64,000 nt of DNA from Pseudomonas fluvialis (GCF_014207935.1 NZ_JACHLL010000001.1:806001-870000), one strand, 5' to 3'. Positions 24,287 to 34,571 are shown, counted from the first letter of the stretch. The notes: generated by a model not told the origin, from the letters alone. A program made the numbers and translations.

Positions 24287-25957
24287 TCAGTTTTCCAGCG
24301 CCTTGTACTTCTCGCGCAGGCGGTTACGAATGGCCACCGCGGCGAAGTTGAGCAAGGCAATCACCAGCACCAGCAGCAGCGCTGTAGCGAACACCAGCGG
24401 CCGCGCGGCCTCGACGTTCGGGCTCTGGAAGCCGACGTCGTAGATATGGAAGCCCAGGTGCATGATCTTCTGATCCAGGTGCACGAAGGGATAGTTGCCA
24501 TCGACCGGCAGGGTCGGTGCCAGCTTGACCACGCCCACCAGCATCAGCGGCGCCACCTCACCCGCGGCACGCGCCACGGCGAGGATCAGGCCGGTCATCA
24601 TGGCCGGGCTGGCCATCGGCAGCACCACCTTCCACAGGGTCTCGGCCTTGGTCGCACCGAGGGCCAGGGAGCCTTCACGCACGGCCCGCGGGATACGCGC
24701 CAGGCCTTCCTCGGTGGCGACGATCACCACCGGCACGGCGAGGATCGCCAGGGTCACCGAGGCCCAGAGCAGGCCCGGGGTGCCGAAGGTCGGCGCCGGC
24801 GCGGCTTCCGGGAAGAACAGGCGGTCGATGGAGCCACCGACCATATAGACGAAGAAGCCCAGACCGAACACGCCGTAGACGATGGCCGGTACGCCGGCCA
24901 GGTTGTTCACGGCGATGCGGATGATGCGGGTCATCGCGCCCTGCTTGGCATATTCGCGCAGGTACACCGCGGCCAGCACACCGAACGGAGTGACCAGGAT
25001 GGCCATGATCAGGGTCATCATCACGGTGCCGAAGATGGCCGGGAAGATGCCGCCCTCGGTGTTGGCTTCGCGCGGCTCGTCGCTGAGGAACTCCCACAGC
25101 TTGGCGAAGTAGAAGCCGGTCTTGTCCAGCGGGCCCATGGCGTTGGGCTTGTAGGCATGCACCAGCTTGCCCAGGGTCAGGTTCACTTCGCGGCCATCGA
25201 TAGCCTTGAAGGTGGCGCTGTCGCGGTCGAACTCGGCATTGAGAGCCACCAGCTCGGCTTCCAGGCCCTGGTAGCGGGCATTCAGCTCGGCGCGCTCGGC
25301 CGCCAGGTCGGCCTTGGCCTGATCGCTCAGCTGGCCATCCAGCTCCAGGCGGCGCTCCTGCAGACGCAGGCGCTCCAGGCCGTGGTTGATCGCGCCGATC
25401 TCGCCCTTGTGCAGCTTGTTCAGCTTGGCCTGCAGGCCGTCGACACGTTCGATGCGCTTTTGCAGCTCGGCCCAGGCGGCGTCGCCTTCGGCGACCACCT
25501 TGCCGGCTTCCTGCACGTTGACCAGGCGACCGTAGAAATTGCCCCACTCGCGGCGCTCCAGCACCACGATGTCTTCCGGGGTCTTGTGCTCACTGAGCCA
25601 GTCGCCGACCAGCCAGGTGAAATCGGCGCCGGTCAGGTCACGGTTGCCGACCTTGAACAGGTCGCGACGCATGAACTCGGGGGCATCCGCCGGAATCGGC
25701 AGGCCGGCACCGGCCAGACGCTCGCGGGTAACCTCTTCTTCCTGCACCAGCTCGCCGAGCAGCATTTGCACCGGCTGGCCCGGCACGCTGTAGCGCGCCT
25801 CGATCACATCGGACGGCCAGAAGTGGCCGAGGCCGCGCACGGCAATCACCGCCATCAGGCCGATGGTCATGATCACCGCAATGGCCACGGCGCCACCGCT
25901 CATCCAGATGCCCGGTTCGCCGCTCTTGTACCAGCTCTTGAAGGACTGCTTGCTCAC
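24287..25957 (-). CDS. pstA: phosphate ABC transporter permease PstA (long form)
   Basis: A 556-aa permease, about twice the length of E. coli PstA. A first transmembrane helix (about 20-42) is followed by a long extracytoplasmic part with a coiled-coil-like stretch (LQKRIERVDGLQAKLNKLH, and LDGQLSDQAKADLAAERAEL). The typical permease domain with five helices and the EAA loop (EGSLALGATKAETLWKVVLP) fills the C-terminal 270 residues. GTG start with AGGAAAG upstream. The long form is normal for Pseudomonas. It sits 24 bp after pstC. Confidence 0.97.
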   Translation of the reverse strand: MSKQSFKSWYKSGEPGIWMSGGAVAIAVIMTIGLMAVIAVRGLGHFWPSDVIEARYSVPGQPVQMLLGELVQEEEVTRERLAGAGLPIPADAPEFMRRDLFKVGNRDLTGADFTWLVGDWLSEHKTPEDIVVLERREWGNFYGRLVNVQEAGKVVAEGDAAWAELQKRIERVDGLQAKLNKLHKGEIGAINHGLERLRLQERRLELDGQLSDQAKADLAAERAELNARYQGLEAELVALNAEFDRDSATFKAIDGREVNLTLGKLVHAYKPNAMGPLDKTGFYFAKLWEFLSDEPREANTEGGIFPAIFGTVMMTLIMAILVTPFGVLAAVYLREYAKQGAMTRIIRIAVNNLAGVPAIVYGVFGLGFFVYMVGGSIDRLFFPEAAPAPTFGTPGLLWASVTLAILAVPVVIVATEEGLARIPRAVREGSLALGATKAETLWKVVLPMASPAMMTGLILAVARAAGEVAPLMLVGVVKLAPTLPVDGNYPFVHLDQKIMHLGFHIYDVGFQSPNVEAARPLVFATALLLVLVIALLNFAAVAIRNRLREKYKALEN

Positions 25958-25981
25958 GATTCTTTCCTCTTCATCCGCCGG

Positions 25982-28270
25982 TTACAGCGAGGCGTATTTC
26001 ACGCGCAGGCGCTGACGGATCAGTTCGGCCAGGGTATTCATCACGAAGGTGAACGACAGCAACACCAGCGCCGACAGGAACAGCACCCGGTAGTGGGTAC
26101 TGCCCAGCTCCGATTCCGGCATTTCCACCGCTACGTTGGCCGCTAGGGTGCGCATGCCCTCGAACAGGTTGGCCTCCATCAGCGGGGTGTTGCCGGTGGA
26201 CATCAGCACGATCATGGTTTCGCCCACGGCGCGGCCCATGCCGATCATCAGCGCCGAGAAGATGCCCGGGCTGGCGGTCAGAATCACCACGCGGGTGAGG
26301 GTCTGCCACGGCGTGGCGCCCAGAGCCAGGGAACCGTAGGTGAGGCTCTTGGGCACGCTGAACACGGCGTCTTCGGCGATCGAGAAGATGTTCGGGATCA
26401 CCGCGAAGCCCATGGCCAGACCGACGATCAGGGCGTTGCGCTGGTCGTAGGTGATGCCCAGGTCATTGCTGATCCACAGGCGCATGTCGCCGTTGAAGAA
26501 GGCCACTTCCAGGGTCGGGCTGATCGACAGGGCAAAGGCCGCCGTAGCCAGCACCACCGGAATCAGGATGGCCGCTTCCCAGCCGGCCGGTACCGACAGG
26601 CGGATGTTCTCGGGCAGGCGGCTCCAGATGAAGCCGGCCAGCAGGATGCCCAGCGGGGTGAGAATCAACAGGCTGAAGATGCCCGGCAGATGGTTCTCGA
26701 CATAGGGCGCCAGGAACAGGCCGGCAAAGAAGCCGAGGATCACCGTCGGCAGCGCTTCCATCAGCTCGATCACCGGCTTGACCTTGCGGCGCATGGCCGG
26801 GGCCATGAAGTAGGCGGTGTAGATGGCCGCGGCAATGGCCAGCGGCGCGGCCAGCAGCATGGCGTAGAAGGCAGCCTTGAGGGTGCCGAACGTCAGCGGC
26901 GCCAGGCTCATCTTCGGCTCGAAGTCGGTGTTGGCGGCGGTGGACTGCCAGATGTACTCGGGCTTGTCGTAGGTCTCGTACCAGACCTTGCTCCACAGCG
27001 AGCTCCAGGAGATTTCCGGGTGCTTGTTGTCCAGGCGCTGCAGGTGGAACTCGCCCTTGTCATCCACGCTCAGCACGCGGTTGGCGCGCGGCGACAGGGC
27101 CAGGGCCTGGGCGCCACCCTGCAGCGGCTCGATCAGCAGGGTGCGTTCGGCGGTGCTGTGGAACACGCCCAGCTGGCCAGCCTGGTCGAGGGCCACGAAG
27201 CCCTTGCGGCGCTGTTCAGCCGAGACCTGCACGATCGGCGCATCGCCCTGCTGGAACTGGCGAATGTGCTTGAGCGCGAAGTTGTCGTCCTTGTCACGGA
27301 CCATGAACCACTGGCCGATACCGCCCTTGGAGTCACCCACCATCAGCGAGATGCCGCCCAGCAGCAGGCTTGCGCTGGTGACCTCAACGTTGCCGTCTTC
27401 GCTTAGCTTGTAGCGACCCAGCAGCTGCTTGCTGCGCAGGTTGAACACATCCGCGGTGGCACGGCCGTTGATCACGTACAGCCACTGCTGACGTGGCTCG
27501 ACGATGACCGCCTTGATCGGGTCGGCGATCTGCGGCAGGGCGATGCGCTCCTCGGTCAGAGTGGTCTCGCCGGTGAACATGTTGGACTCTTCGGTGACGT
27601 TGAGTACCAGCACTTCGCTGCCCACCGAGGCGCTCAGCAGCAGGCTTTCATCACCCGCGGCGACACCCACGTGCTCCAGGGCGCGCCCCTGCGGATCGAG
27701 GGTCAGCGGGCTGTTGCCGTAGGGGTAGTTGAGCACCGGCTCGACCAGTTTCTGGTCATTCGGGTAGCTGACCTTGGTACCGGCCTGCACCACCAGCGCC
27801 TGGCCGTTGGACAGACCGAGGACAAAGCGCTGGCTGCCCGGCTGGTCTTCGCCGATGGCGCTGATGCTCGCGCCGGTCGGCAGCGGCAACTGGAAGCGCT
27901 GGCGCTCGGCACCGTCGGCAACGCTGAAGAACACGGCCTGGCCCTGCTTGTCGAGGAACAGGCCGATCTCGTTCTGCTCCTCGACGGACAGCAGCAGCGG
28001 CTTGCCCAGCTCGGCGGCCCAGCTCGGGGTGTAGTCGGCCTTCTTGGTCAGCGAGGCGCCCTGAAACAGCGGCAGCACCACATAGGCCAGGTAGAAGAAG
28101 ATCAGGGTAATGGCGGCCAGCACGGCCAGACCACCCACGCCCACGTACCAGCGGGTCAGGTGATCCTTGAAAGCTCGGATACGGCGCTTGCGCTGCAAGG
28201 CCGGCGTATTGAAATCAATGCGCGCGGGAGAGGTATTAGCGTTCATGTTTGCGGAGGCCAAATCTGTCAT
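25982..28270 (-). CDS. pstC: phosphate ABC transporter permease PstC (long form)
   Basis: A 762-aa permease with one N-terminal helix (about 45-70), a periplasmic domain of about 380 residues that is rich in beta strands (LFLDKQGQAVFFSVADG, LLGRYKLSEDGNVEV), and a C-terminal permease domain with the EAA loop YGSLALGATPWQTLTRVVIL. The long form is usual in Pseudomonas. The ATG giving MTDLASANM is used here; an in-frame ATG eight codons later (MNANTSPAR) would fit better if the Pho-box promoter just upstream is used, because it leaves a longer leader. Confidence 0.97.
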   Translation of the reverse strand: MTDLASANMNANTSPARIDFNTPALQRKRRIRAFKDHLTRWYVGVGGLAVLAAITLIFFYLAYVVLPLFQGASLTKKADYTPSWAAELGKPLLLSVEEQNEIGLFLDKQGQAVFFSVADGAERQRFQLPLPTGASISAIGEDQPGSQRFVLGLSNGQALVVQAGTKVSYPNDQKLVEPVLNYPYGNSPLTLDPQGRALEHVGVAAGDESLLLSASVGSEVLVLNVTEESNMFTGETTLTEERIALPQIADPIKAVIVEPRQQWLYVINGRATADVFNLRSKQLLGRYKLSEDGNVEVTSASLLLGGISLMVGDSKGGIGQWFMVRDKDDNFALKHIRQFQQGDAPIVQVSAEQRRKGFVALDQAGQLGVFHSTAERTLLIEPLQGGAQALALSPRANRVLSVDDKGEFHLQRLDNKHPEISWSSLWSKVWYETYDKPEYIWQSTAANTDFEPKMSLAPLTFGTLKAAFYAMLLAAPLAIAAAIYTAYFMAPAMRRKVKPVIELMEALPTVILGFFAGLFLAPYVENHLPGIFSLLILTPLGILLAGFIWSRLPENIRLSVPAGWEAAILIPVVLATAAFALSISPTLEVAFFNGDMRLWISNDLGITYDQRNALIVGLAMGFAVIPNIFSIAEDAVFSVPKSLTYGSLALGATPWQTLTRVVILTASPGIFSALMIGMGRAVGETMIVLMSTGNTPLMEANLFEGMRTLAANVAVEMPESELGSTHYRVLFLSALVLLSFTFVMNTLAELIRQRLRVKYASL

Positions 28271-28293
28271 GCGCGCACCCTAACGATTATTTG

Positions 28294-28311
28294 TGACACA
28301 AAGATGACAAT
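28294..28311 (-). promoter_or_regulatory. candidate Pho box in the pstS-pstC spacer
   Basis: On the minus strand: TTGTCAT, four bases CTTT, then GTGTCAC, which fits the PhoB two-repeat arrangement (7+4+7). It lies 23 bp before the annotated pstC ATG and downstream of a hairpin, so pstCAB-phoU may have its own PhoB-dependent promoter. Confidence 0.6.
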
Positions 28312-28324
28312 CATATTTCGCAAC

Positions 28325-28358
28325 AAAGCCCGCTCGGCGGATCACGCCGGGCGGGCTT
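28325..28358 (-). terminator. hairpin between pstS and pstC
   Basis: A stem AAGCCCGC / GCGGGCTT with an inner CGGCG / CGCCG extension, followed on the minus strand by TTTGTTG. It lies 44 bp past the pstS stop. It could partly terminate transcription and so make pstS more abundant than the permease genes. Confidence 0.7.
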
Positions 28359-28401
28359 CACTTCCCTGTGCGGGCGCTGTTTGGCGCCCGTTACTCAGAC
28401 C

Positions 28402-29367
28402 TTACAGGCCGAGGTCCTTGCGGGTTTTCTCAACAATCTTGGCCGGCAGCGGGATGTAACCATCCTTGGCCACGACCTGCTGACCCTGCTGGGACAGCAC
28501 CATCTTCAGGAACTCGGCCTCCAGCGGAGCCAGCGGCTTGTTCGGCGCCTTGTTCACGTAGACGAAGAAGAAGCGCGCCAGCGGGAACTTGCCAGCCAGG
28601 GCGTTGACTTCGTTGGCCTCAAACGCTTCGCCGCCTTTCTTCGACAGCGGCACAGCCTTGACCGACGCAGTCTTGTAGCCGATGCCAGAGTAGCCGATAC
28701 CGTTCAGCGACTGGCTGACCGACTGCACCACCGAGGCAGAACCCGGCTGCTCGTTGACGTTGCCACGGAAGTCGCCCTTGCACAGCGCGGTTTCCTTGAA
28801 GTAACCGTAGGTGCCGGACACCGAGTTACGACCGAACAGCTGGATCGGCTTGTCAGCCCACTCGCCGGTCAGACCCAGGTCGCCCCACTTCTGGATGTTG
28901 CTGCCACCGCACAGGCGGTTGCTGGAGAAAATGCCGTCAACCTGAGCCATGTCCAGGGACTTGATCGGGTTGTCCTTGTGCACGAACACCGCCAGGGCGT
29001 CCACGGCCACCGGTACGGCAGTCGGCTTGTAGCCATACTTGGCTTCGAAGGCCTGCAGCTCGACATCCTTCATCTCGCGGCTCATCGGGCCGAGGTTGGC
29101 GGTGCCTTCGGTCAGCGCGGGCGGCGCAGTGGAAGAACCGGCAGCCTGGATCTGGATGTTCACGCTTGGGTACTGCTTCTTGTATTCCTCGGCCCACAGA
29201 GTCATCAGGTTAGCCAGGGAATCGGAACCGATGCTCGACAGGTTGCCGGAAACACCCGCGCCCTTGGTATAGGACGGAATCGACGGATCAACACCAGCAA
29301 CAGCGGAAGCTGCGCTAACACCAGCAGCGGCAAACGTCAGGGCCGCCATCAAACGCTTGAGTTTCAT
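28402..29367 (-). CDS. pstS: phosphate-binding periplasmic protein PstS
   Basis: A 321-aa secreted protein with a Sec signal peptide ending ASAVA. The phosphate-binding signature is present: [22 protein letters not shown] and the [14 protein letters not shown] loop. Two cysteine positions (RLCGGSN and ALCKGDF) probably form a disulfide. It captures phosphate for PstCAB. It is the promoter-proximal gene of the operon and lies downstream of a three-repeat Pho box, so strong induction on phosphate starvation is expected. Confidence 0.98.
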   Translation of the reverse strand: MKLKRLMAALTFAAAGVSAASAVAGVDPSIPSYTKGAGVSGNLSSIGSDSLANLMTLWAEEYKKQYPSVNIQIQAAGSSTAPPALTEGTANLGPMSREMKDVELQAFEAKYGYKPTAVPVAVDALAVFVHKDNPIKSLDMAQVDGIFSSNRLCGGSNIQKWGDLGLTGEWADKPIQLFGRNSVSGTYGYFKETALCKGDFRGNVNEQPGSASVVQSVSQSLNGIGYSGIGYKTASVKAVPLSKKGGEAFEANEVNALAGKFPLARFFFVYVNKAPNKPLAPLEAEFLKMVLSQQGQQVVAKDGYIPLPAKIVEKTRKDLGL

Positions 29368-29426
29368 GCCTTGCTCCTAAGCAGGACGAGGGTGAGTGCT
29401 TATGGGGATAAGCGAATTCGGGGGCC

Positions 29427-29471
29427 AGTATCTTGAGGCCGCATGAACACTCTATGACCCAATTGTGACAA
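29427..29471 (-). promoter_or_regulatory. three-repeat Pho box and -10 element of the pst operon
   Basis: Read on the minus strand, three 7-bp direct repeats are spaced at 11-bp intervals: TTGTCAC, GGGTCAT and TGTTCAT (29443-29471). A -10-like GATACT follows about 10 bp further (29427-29432). This is the layout of a PhoB-activated promoter without a -35 box. The pstS ATG is 76 bp downstream of the last repeat. Confidence 0.8.
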
Positions 29472-29496
29472 TTCGATTAAAGCGGCCCACCAATAA

Positions 29497-29520
29497 AAAA
29501 TGGCCCCGCGGGGCCATTTT
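29497..29520. terminator. bidirectional terminator after the MFS gene
   Basis: A perfect palindrome AAAATGGCCCC GC GGGGCCATTTT with A tracts to the left. It ends the MFS gene on the minus strand and insulates the pst promoter. Confidence 0.85.
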
Positions 29521-29534
29521 CGGATCAGTGGCAG

Positions 29535-30827
29535 TCACGCCTGCGCGGGGCGGCGCCACAGGTAAAGACCAATGGCACAGCCCAGTGCGCTAAGGCCCAG
29601 TACATACCAGGCCGGGCCCATGGCGCTGTACTTGAGCAGACCGGCCACCACCATCGGCGTCAGCCCGCCGAAGATGGCGTAGGCCAGGTTGTAGGAGAAC
29701 GACAGCCCGGAGAAACGCACCACCGCCGGGAACGCCTGCACCAGCACGAAAGGCACCGCGCCGATCACGCCGACGCACAGGCCGGTCAGCGCATACAGCG
29801 GGAACAGCCAGTCCGGATGCGCGCCGACACTGCTGTAGAGCAGCCAGCTGGAGCCGCCCAGGGCCAGGCTGCCAAGGGTGAAGACCTTGCCGGCGCCAAA
29901 GCGGTCGGCCAGCATGCCGGCCAGCACGCAGCCAATGCTCAGCGCCACAATGGCCAGGCTGTTGGCCCGGAGCGTATCGACCGGGGCAAAGCCAAAGGCC
30001 TTCTGCAGCACGGTGGGGGTCATCAGGATCATCACCACGATGCCGGCCGAGAGCAGCCAGGTCAGCAGCATGGACAACACCACTGCGCTGCGGTGATCAC
30101 GCACCACCGCCTTGAGCGGCAGCTCGGCGGCCAGCGCCTGGCGCTGCTGCAGTTCGGCAAACACCGGCGTCTCGTGCAGCCACTGGCGCAGCCACACGGC
30201 GAAGAAACCGAACACACCACCCAGCACGAACGGCAGACGCCAGGCGTAATCCTTGACCTCTTCCGGGCTATAGACCGAGTTGATCAGCGTCGCCACCAGC
30301 GAGCCAAGCAGAATGCCGGCAGTCAGGCCGGAGGTGAGGGTGCCGCAGGCCAGACCGATGCGTTTGTGCGGCACATGCTCGGCGACGAACACCCAGGCCC
30401 CCGGCACTTCCCCGCCGATCGCCGCGCCCTGCAGGATGCGCATCAGCAGCAGCGCCAGCGGCGCCCAGATGCCGATCTGCGCATAGGTGGGCAGCAGGCC
30501 CATGATCAGCGTGGGCACCGCCATCAGGAAGATGCTCAGGGTGAACATGCGCTTGCGCCCGAGCAGGTCGCCGAAGTGCGCCATCACCACGCCGCCCAGC
30601 GGGCGGGCCAGGTAACCAGCGGCGAACAGGCCGAAAGTCTGCAACTGGCGAAGCCACTCGGGCATGTCCGCCGGGAAGAACAGCTCGCTGACCACGGCGG
30701 CGAAGAACACGAAGATGATGAAGTCGTAAAACTCCAGCGCGCCGCCGAGGGCGGACAGCGACAGGGTCTTGTAGTCGCTGCGGTTCAGCGGGCGATGCAG
30801 GTCGGCGGGAGCGGTGGTCACAGACAT
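29535..30827 (-). CDS. MFS transporter, metabolite:H+ symporter type
   Basis: A 430-aa protein with about 12 transmembrane helices. The family signatures are visible: GALEFYDFIIFVFF in helix 1, the loop 2-3 motif GDLLGRKRMFTLSIF, and GAAIGGEVPGAWVFVAEHVP in the fourth helix region. These fit the MHS branch (ProP/KgtP/citrate-like carriers), which take up organic acids or osmolytes with protons. The substrate is not deducible. It keeps the place next to pst that I recall from P. aeruginosa (PA5370). Confidence 0.9.
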   Translation of the reverse strand: MSVTTAPADLHRPLNRSDYKTLSLSALGGALEFYDFIIFVFFAAVVSELFFPADMPEWLRQLQTFGLFAAGYLARPLGGVVMAHFGDLLGRKRMFTLSIFLMAVPTLIMGLLPTYAQIGIWAPLALLLMRILQGAAIGGEVPGAWVFVAEHVPHKRIGLACGTLTSGLTAGILLGSLVATLINSVYSPEEVKDYAWRLPFVLGGVFGFFAVWLRQWLHETPVFAELQQRQALAAELPLKAVVRDHRSAVVLSMLLTWLLSAGIVVMILMTPTVLQKAFGFAPVDTLRANSLAIVALSIGCVLAGMLADRFGAGKVFTLGSLALGGSSWLLYSSVGAHPDWLFPLYALTGLCVGVIGAVPFVLVQAFPAVVRFSGLSFSYNLAYAIFGGLTPMVVAGLLKYSAMGPAWYVLGLSALGCAIGLYLWRRPAQA

Positions 30828-31046
30828 GGTGTGGCCTTCTTGTCAGGGGTGGACGGCACGCAGGGCACCGGGCGCGGCGAAGATAACAAACTCCGCCGGG
30901 CCGGCGCACCGCTCGCCACTCATCAAAGTGCCGCGAAACTGCCCGGTCGCGATTGTCCGACAGGACCTATATAATGCGCCGCGCCCTCTGCCACCGGCTT
31001 TGCGGCACTGCCATAACAATGACAACAGGGTCTGAGGCCCATCGGC

Positions 31047-31451
31047 ATGATCGACGCATACGAGCAGGACGAACCTACCCCCCAAGGCGATCTGGCCATG
31101 CAGATCACCGCCCTGCCGCGCGAAACCAATGGGTTTGGCGATATCTACGGCGGCTGGCTGGTGTCGCAGATGGACCTCGCCGGCACCGCCGCGGCCAGCA
31201 AGATTGCCGGCGGCCGAGTTGCCACCGTGGCCATCGACCGCATGGCCTTCCTCGTGCCGGTCGCCGTCGGCGCCCAGCTGACCTTCTATACCCAGGCCCA
31301 GGAAATCGGCCGCAGCTCGGTGAAGATGCTGGTCGAGGTGTGGAGCGACGATCCACTGTCCAGCGAATGGCGCAAGGTCACCGAAGCGCTGTTCGTGTTC
31401 GTTGCCATCGACGGCAGCGGCCGCACCCGCCCCCTGCCGCCACGGCGCTGA
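31047..31451 (+). CDS. acyl-CoA thioesterase, hotdog fold
   Basis: A 134-aa protein of the YciA/BACH-like thioesterase family. The motifs NGFGDIYGGWLVSQMDLAG (Asn and Gly-rich loop with catalytic Asp) and RVATVAIDRMAFLVPVAVG are typical. Family knowledge: hydrolysis of acyl-CoA to free CoA and acid, as a hexamer of hotdog domains. It is divergent from the MFS gene, with 219 bp between their starts. The stretch TATAAT occurs in that spacer and may be its -10. Confidence 0.9.
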   Translation: MIDAYEQDEPTPQGDLAMQITALPRETNGFGDIYGGWLVSQMDLAGTAAASKIAGGRVATVAIDRMAFLVPVAVGAQLTFYTQAQEIGRSSVKMLVEVWSDDPLSSEWRKVTEALFVFVAIDGSGRTRPLPPRR

Positions 31452-31573
31452 AAACCCGACTAGGCTGCGACACTATGCCTCAGTCACGCTGCACAGCGGC
31501 CTGATCTGGAGCACTTGTCCGTCCGACTGAATCGGCGCAGCATGCGCCGCCTGTCCAATAGCAGGTCTTTTTC

Positions 31574-33448
31574 ATGAGTCACGACAGCAAAACCGGCAGT
31601 CTCAGCCTGACCGTCGCCGCCCTCGGCGTGGTCTACGGCGATATCGGCACCAGCCCGCTGTACACCCTCAAGGAAGTCTTCGCCGGGCACTACGGCGTCA
31701 GCGTCGACCCGTCCGGCGTCTACGGCATTCTCTCGCTGATCTTCTGGTCACTGATCTGGGTGGTGGCGCTGAAATACGTACTGGTCATCCTGCGCGCCGA
31801 CAACGAAGGCGAAGGCGGGGTCATGGCCCTGACCGCCCTGGCCCGCCGTGCCACCAGTGCCTACCCACGGCTGTCGCGCCTGCTGGTGCTGCTCGGTCTG
31901 GCCGGTACCGCGCTGTTCTACGGCGACAGCATGATCACCCCGGCGATTTCCGTGCTCTCCGCCGTCGAAGGCCTCGATGTGGCGTTGCCGGGAGTCGGCC
32001 ACTGGGTAGTCCCGATCACCGTGATCCTGCTGATCGGCCTGTTCCTGATCCAGAAGCACGGCACCGCGCGCATCGGCATCTTGTTCGGACCGGTGATGGG
32101 CCTGTGGTTCACCACCCTCGGCGCCCTGGGCATCTACGGCATCATCCGTCACCCGGAAGTGCTGCACGCCCTCAACCCCTGGTGGGCCTATCAGTTCTTC
32201 CACAGCCACCCCGGCATCGGTATCACCATCCTCGCCGCCGTGGTACTGGCACTGACCGGTGCCGAAGCCCTGTATGCCGACATGGGCCACTTCGGCCGCA
32301 AACCCATTGCCCGCGCCTGGTTCAGCCTGGTGCTGCCGGGCCTGGTGCTCAACTATTTCGGTCAGGGCGCTCTGCTGCTCGACAACCCCGAAGCGGCCCG
32401 CAACCCCTTCTACCTGCTGGCCCCGGCCTGGGCGCTGATGCCGATGATCGCGCTGGCTACCCTGTCGACCATCATCGCCTCGCAGGCGGTGATTTCCGGC
32501 GCCTTTTCCCTGACCCGCCAGGCCATCCAGCTCGGCTACGTGCCGCGCATGCTGATCCAGCACACCTCTAGCGATGAGGAAGGGCAGATCTACGTCGGCG
32601 TGGTCAACTGGTCGCTGATGGTCGGGGTCATCCTGCTGGTACTGGGCTTCCAGAGTTCCGGCGCACTGGCCTCGGCCTATGGCGTGGCGGTGACCACCAC
32701 CATGCTGATCGACACCCTGCTGGTCTCGGCGGTGGCCCTGCTGCTCTGGAAAAGCCCGCGCTGGGTGGCCATCCCGCTGCTGCTGTGCTTCTTCGTGGTC
32801 GACAGCCTGTTCTTTGCCGCCAACGTGCCGAAGATCGCCGAAGGCGGTGCCTTCCCGGTGGTCGCCGGCCTGGCGCTGTTCATCCTGATGACCACCTGGA
32901 AGCGCGGTCGCGAGCTGCTGATGGACCGCCTGGACGAAACAGCCCTGCCCCTGCCGGTGTTCGTCTCCAGCATCGCCATGCAACCGCCGCACCGGGTCAA
33001 CGGCACCGCCGTGTTCCTCAATGCCCGCCCGGACTCGGTACCCCATGCCCTGCTGCACAACCTGCTGCACAACCAGGTGCTGCACAATCAGGTGGTGATG
33101 CTCACCGTACGCATCGCTGATCACCCGCACGTGCCGCGCAGCGAGCGCTTCGCGGTGGAAAGCTTCGGCACCGGCTTCTTCCGCATGACCCTGCACTTCG
33201 GCTACATGGATGCGCCCAACGTGCCGGCCGCGCTGGCGCAGAGCCCGTACGACTTCCTCGACTTCACGCCGATGCACACCACCTACTTCCTCAGCCGCGA
33301 AACCATCATCCCGAGCAAGCGCATCGGCATGATCCCGTGGCGCGAAAGCCTGTTCGCCTTCCTGCTGAAGAATGCCAACAGCACCATGCGCTACTTCCAG
33401 CTGCCGACCAACCGGGTGATCGAGCTCGGCACACAGGTCGAAATCTAG
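31574..33448 (+). CDS. kup: Kup-type potassium transporter
   Basis: A 624-aa membrane protein with 12 helices in the first 430 residues and a cytoplasmic tail. The family start [22 protein letters not shown] is clear (two adjoining motifs [17 protein letters not shown]), as are [17 protein letters not shown] and [13 protein letters not shown]. It takes up K+ with H+ under low-potassium or acid conditions. A 140-bp palindromic-ended element begins directly after the stop codon. Confidence 0.96.
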   Translation: MSHDSKTGSLSLTVAALGVVYGDIGTSPLYTLKEVFAGHYGVSVDPSGVYGILSLIFWSLIWVVALKYVLVILRADNEGEGGVMALTALARRATSAYPRLSRLLVLLGLAGTALFYGDSMITPAISVLSAVEGLDVALPGVGHWVVPITVILLIGLFLIQKHGTARIGILFGPVMGLWFTTLGALGIYGIIRHPEVLHALNPWWAYQFFHSHPGIGITILAAVVLALTGAEALYADMGHFGRKPIARAWFSLVLPGLVLNYFGQGALLLDNPEAARNPFYLLAPAWALMPMIALATLSTIIASQAVISGAFSLTRQAIQLGYVPRMLIQHTSSDEEGQIYVGVVNWSLMVGVILLVLGFQSSGALASAYGVAVTTTMLIDTLLVSAVALLLWKSPRWVAIPLLLCFFVVDSLFFAANVPKIAEGGAFPVVAGLALFILMTTWKRGRELLMDRLDETALPLPVFVSSIAMQPPHRVNGTAVFLNARPDSVPHALLHNLLHNQVLHNQVVMLTVRIADHPHVPRSERFAVESFGTGFFRMTLHFGYMDAPNVPAALAQSPYDFLDFTPMHTTYFLSRETIIPSKRIGMIPWRESLFAFLLKNANSTMRYFQLPTNRVIELGTQVEI

Positions 33449-33588
33449 CAGGCCGTTGAAAAACGTTGGCGAGGCCGCCAGCGCAAGGCAAAAGCAGGCG
33501 AAAAAGCGCAGTTTACGAGTGGTAAATGAGCATTTTGAGCCTGTTTTTAACGCTGCGATGGCAACGCAGGTAGTTTTTCAACAGCCTG
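33449..33588. mobile_element. 140-bp intergenic element with terminal inverted repeats, copy 1
   Basis: Terminal inverted repeats CAGGCCGTTGAAAAAC and GTTTTTCAACAGCCTG (15 of 16 match). Inside is a 37-bp core (33504-33540) shared with copy 2 except for one base, including GTTTACGAGTGGTAAATGAG. It starts the base after the kup stop codon. It is non-coding and fits a MITE or REP-like dispersed repeat. No target duplication is obvious. Confidence 0.65.
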
Positions 33589-33664
33589 CTAAGACGCGCC
33601 CCGGCGCTGGCGTTTTAGCTGGCGCTGGGGTAAATCTGCGCGCCTCGTTCGCAGGAGGCGCCGC

Positions 33665-34561
33665 ATGAGCCCGCAATCCCCCACCGTTGAAGCCATCCAA
33701 CTCGACTCGCTGGCCGCCTGGCGCATCCGCCACGGCGATGCCGAGCTGCTGCTGGCGCAGCAGGGCGCGCAGATTCTCAGCTACCGCCGGGGCGCTCAGC
33801 CACCGCTGATCTGGCTCAGCGAGCAGGCCGCCTATCAGCGCGGGCAGAGCGTGCGCGGCGGAGTGCCGGTGTGCTGGCCGTGGTTTGGCGACCTGACGCG
33901 CAATCCACCGGCCGTGCAGGCCATGGCCAGTGGCGAGGCGCCCTTCCATGGCCTGGTGCGCACGCTGGACTGGCAGCTGGATACGGTGGAAACCCTCGAT
34001 ACGGGCGTGCGCGTCAGCCTGTCACTGCCAGCCGGCAGCGCCCTGCCCGGCTGGCACGGCGAGGTGCAGCCGCGCCTGCAGCTGACGCTGGGCGATGACC
34101 TGCTGATTGAGCTGCACAACCATAACCCCAGCGAGCAAACAGCAGCCATCAGCCAGGCCCTGCACAGCTACTTCGCCATCAGCGATATCCAGCAGGTGCA
34201 GCTGCACGGGCTGGACGGCTGCCGCTATATCGAGACGCTGGAAGACTGGGCCGAGCGCCGGCAGCAGGGCGACCTCGGTTTTACCGGCGAAACCGACCGC
34301 ATCTACCTCGACGTGCCGGCTCGCCTGGAACTGCTCGACCACGGCTGGCAGCGCCGGCTGGTTCTGGAGGTCAGCGGCTCGCGTTCGGCCATCGTGTGGA
34401 ACCCGTGGATCGACAAGGCGGGGCGCCTGTCGCAGTTCGCCGCGGACGCCTGGCAGCGCATGCTGTGCATCGAAACCGCCAACGTCTGGGATGACTGCCT
34501 GCAGCTGGCACCGGGCGAAAGCCACTGCCTGAGCCTGCGCCTGAGCAGTCAGGCACTCTAG
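33665..34561 (+). CDS. D-hexose-6-phosphate mutarotase
   Basis: A 298-aa protein of the aldose 1-epimerase superfamily, YeaD subgroup. It has the early block AQQGAQILSYRRGAQPPLIW, the arginine motif VRGGVPVCWPWFG, FHGLVRTLDW, the central ALHSYFAISD with a catalytic His, and the late WNPWIDKAGRLSQF and ETANVW. Role: interconversion of alpha and beta anomers of glucose-6-phosphate and related sugars. AGGAGG precedes the ATG. The gene is bracketed by two related 140-bp elements. Confidence 0.93.
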   Translation: MSPQSPTVEAIQLDSLAAWRIRHGDAELLLAQQGAQILSYRRGAQPPLIWLSEQAAYQRGQSVRGGVPVCWPWFGDLTRNPPAVQAMASGEAPFHGLVRTLDWQLDTVETLDTGVRVSLSLPAGSALPGWHGEVQPRLQLTLGDDLLIELHNHNPSEQTAAISQALHSYFAISDIQQVQLHGLDGCRYIETLEDWAERRQQGDLGFTGETDRIYLDVPARLELLDHGWQRRLVLEVSGSRSAIVWNPWIDKAGRLSQFAADAWQRMLCIETANVWDDCLQLAPGESHCLSLRLSSQAL

Positions 34562-34571
34562 AAAGGCCGTT

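Noticed and set aside
23414..26146. 910-codon frame opposite pstB, pstA and pstC
   Set aside because: Spans three certain genes on the other strand; composition is an antisense artefact.
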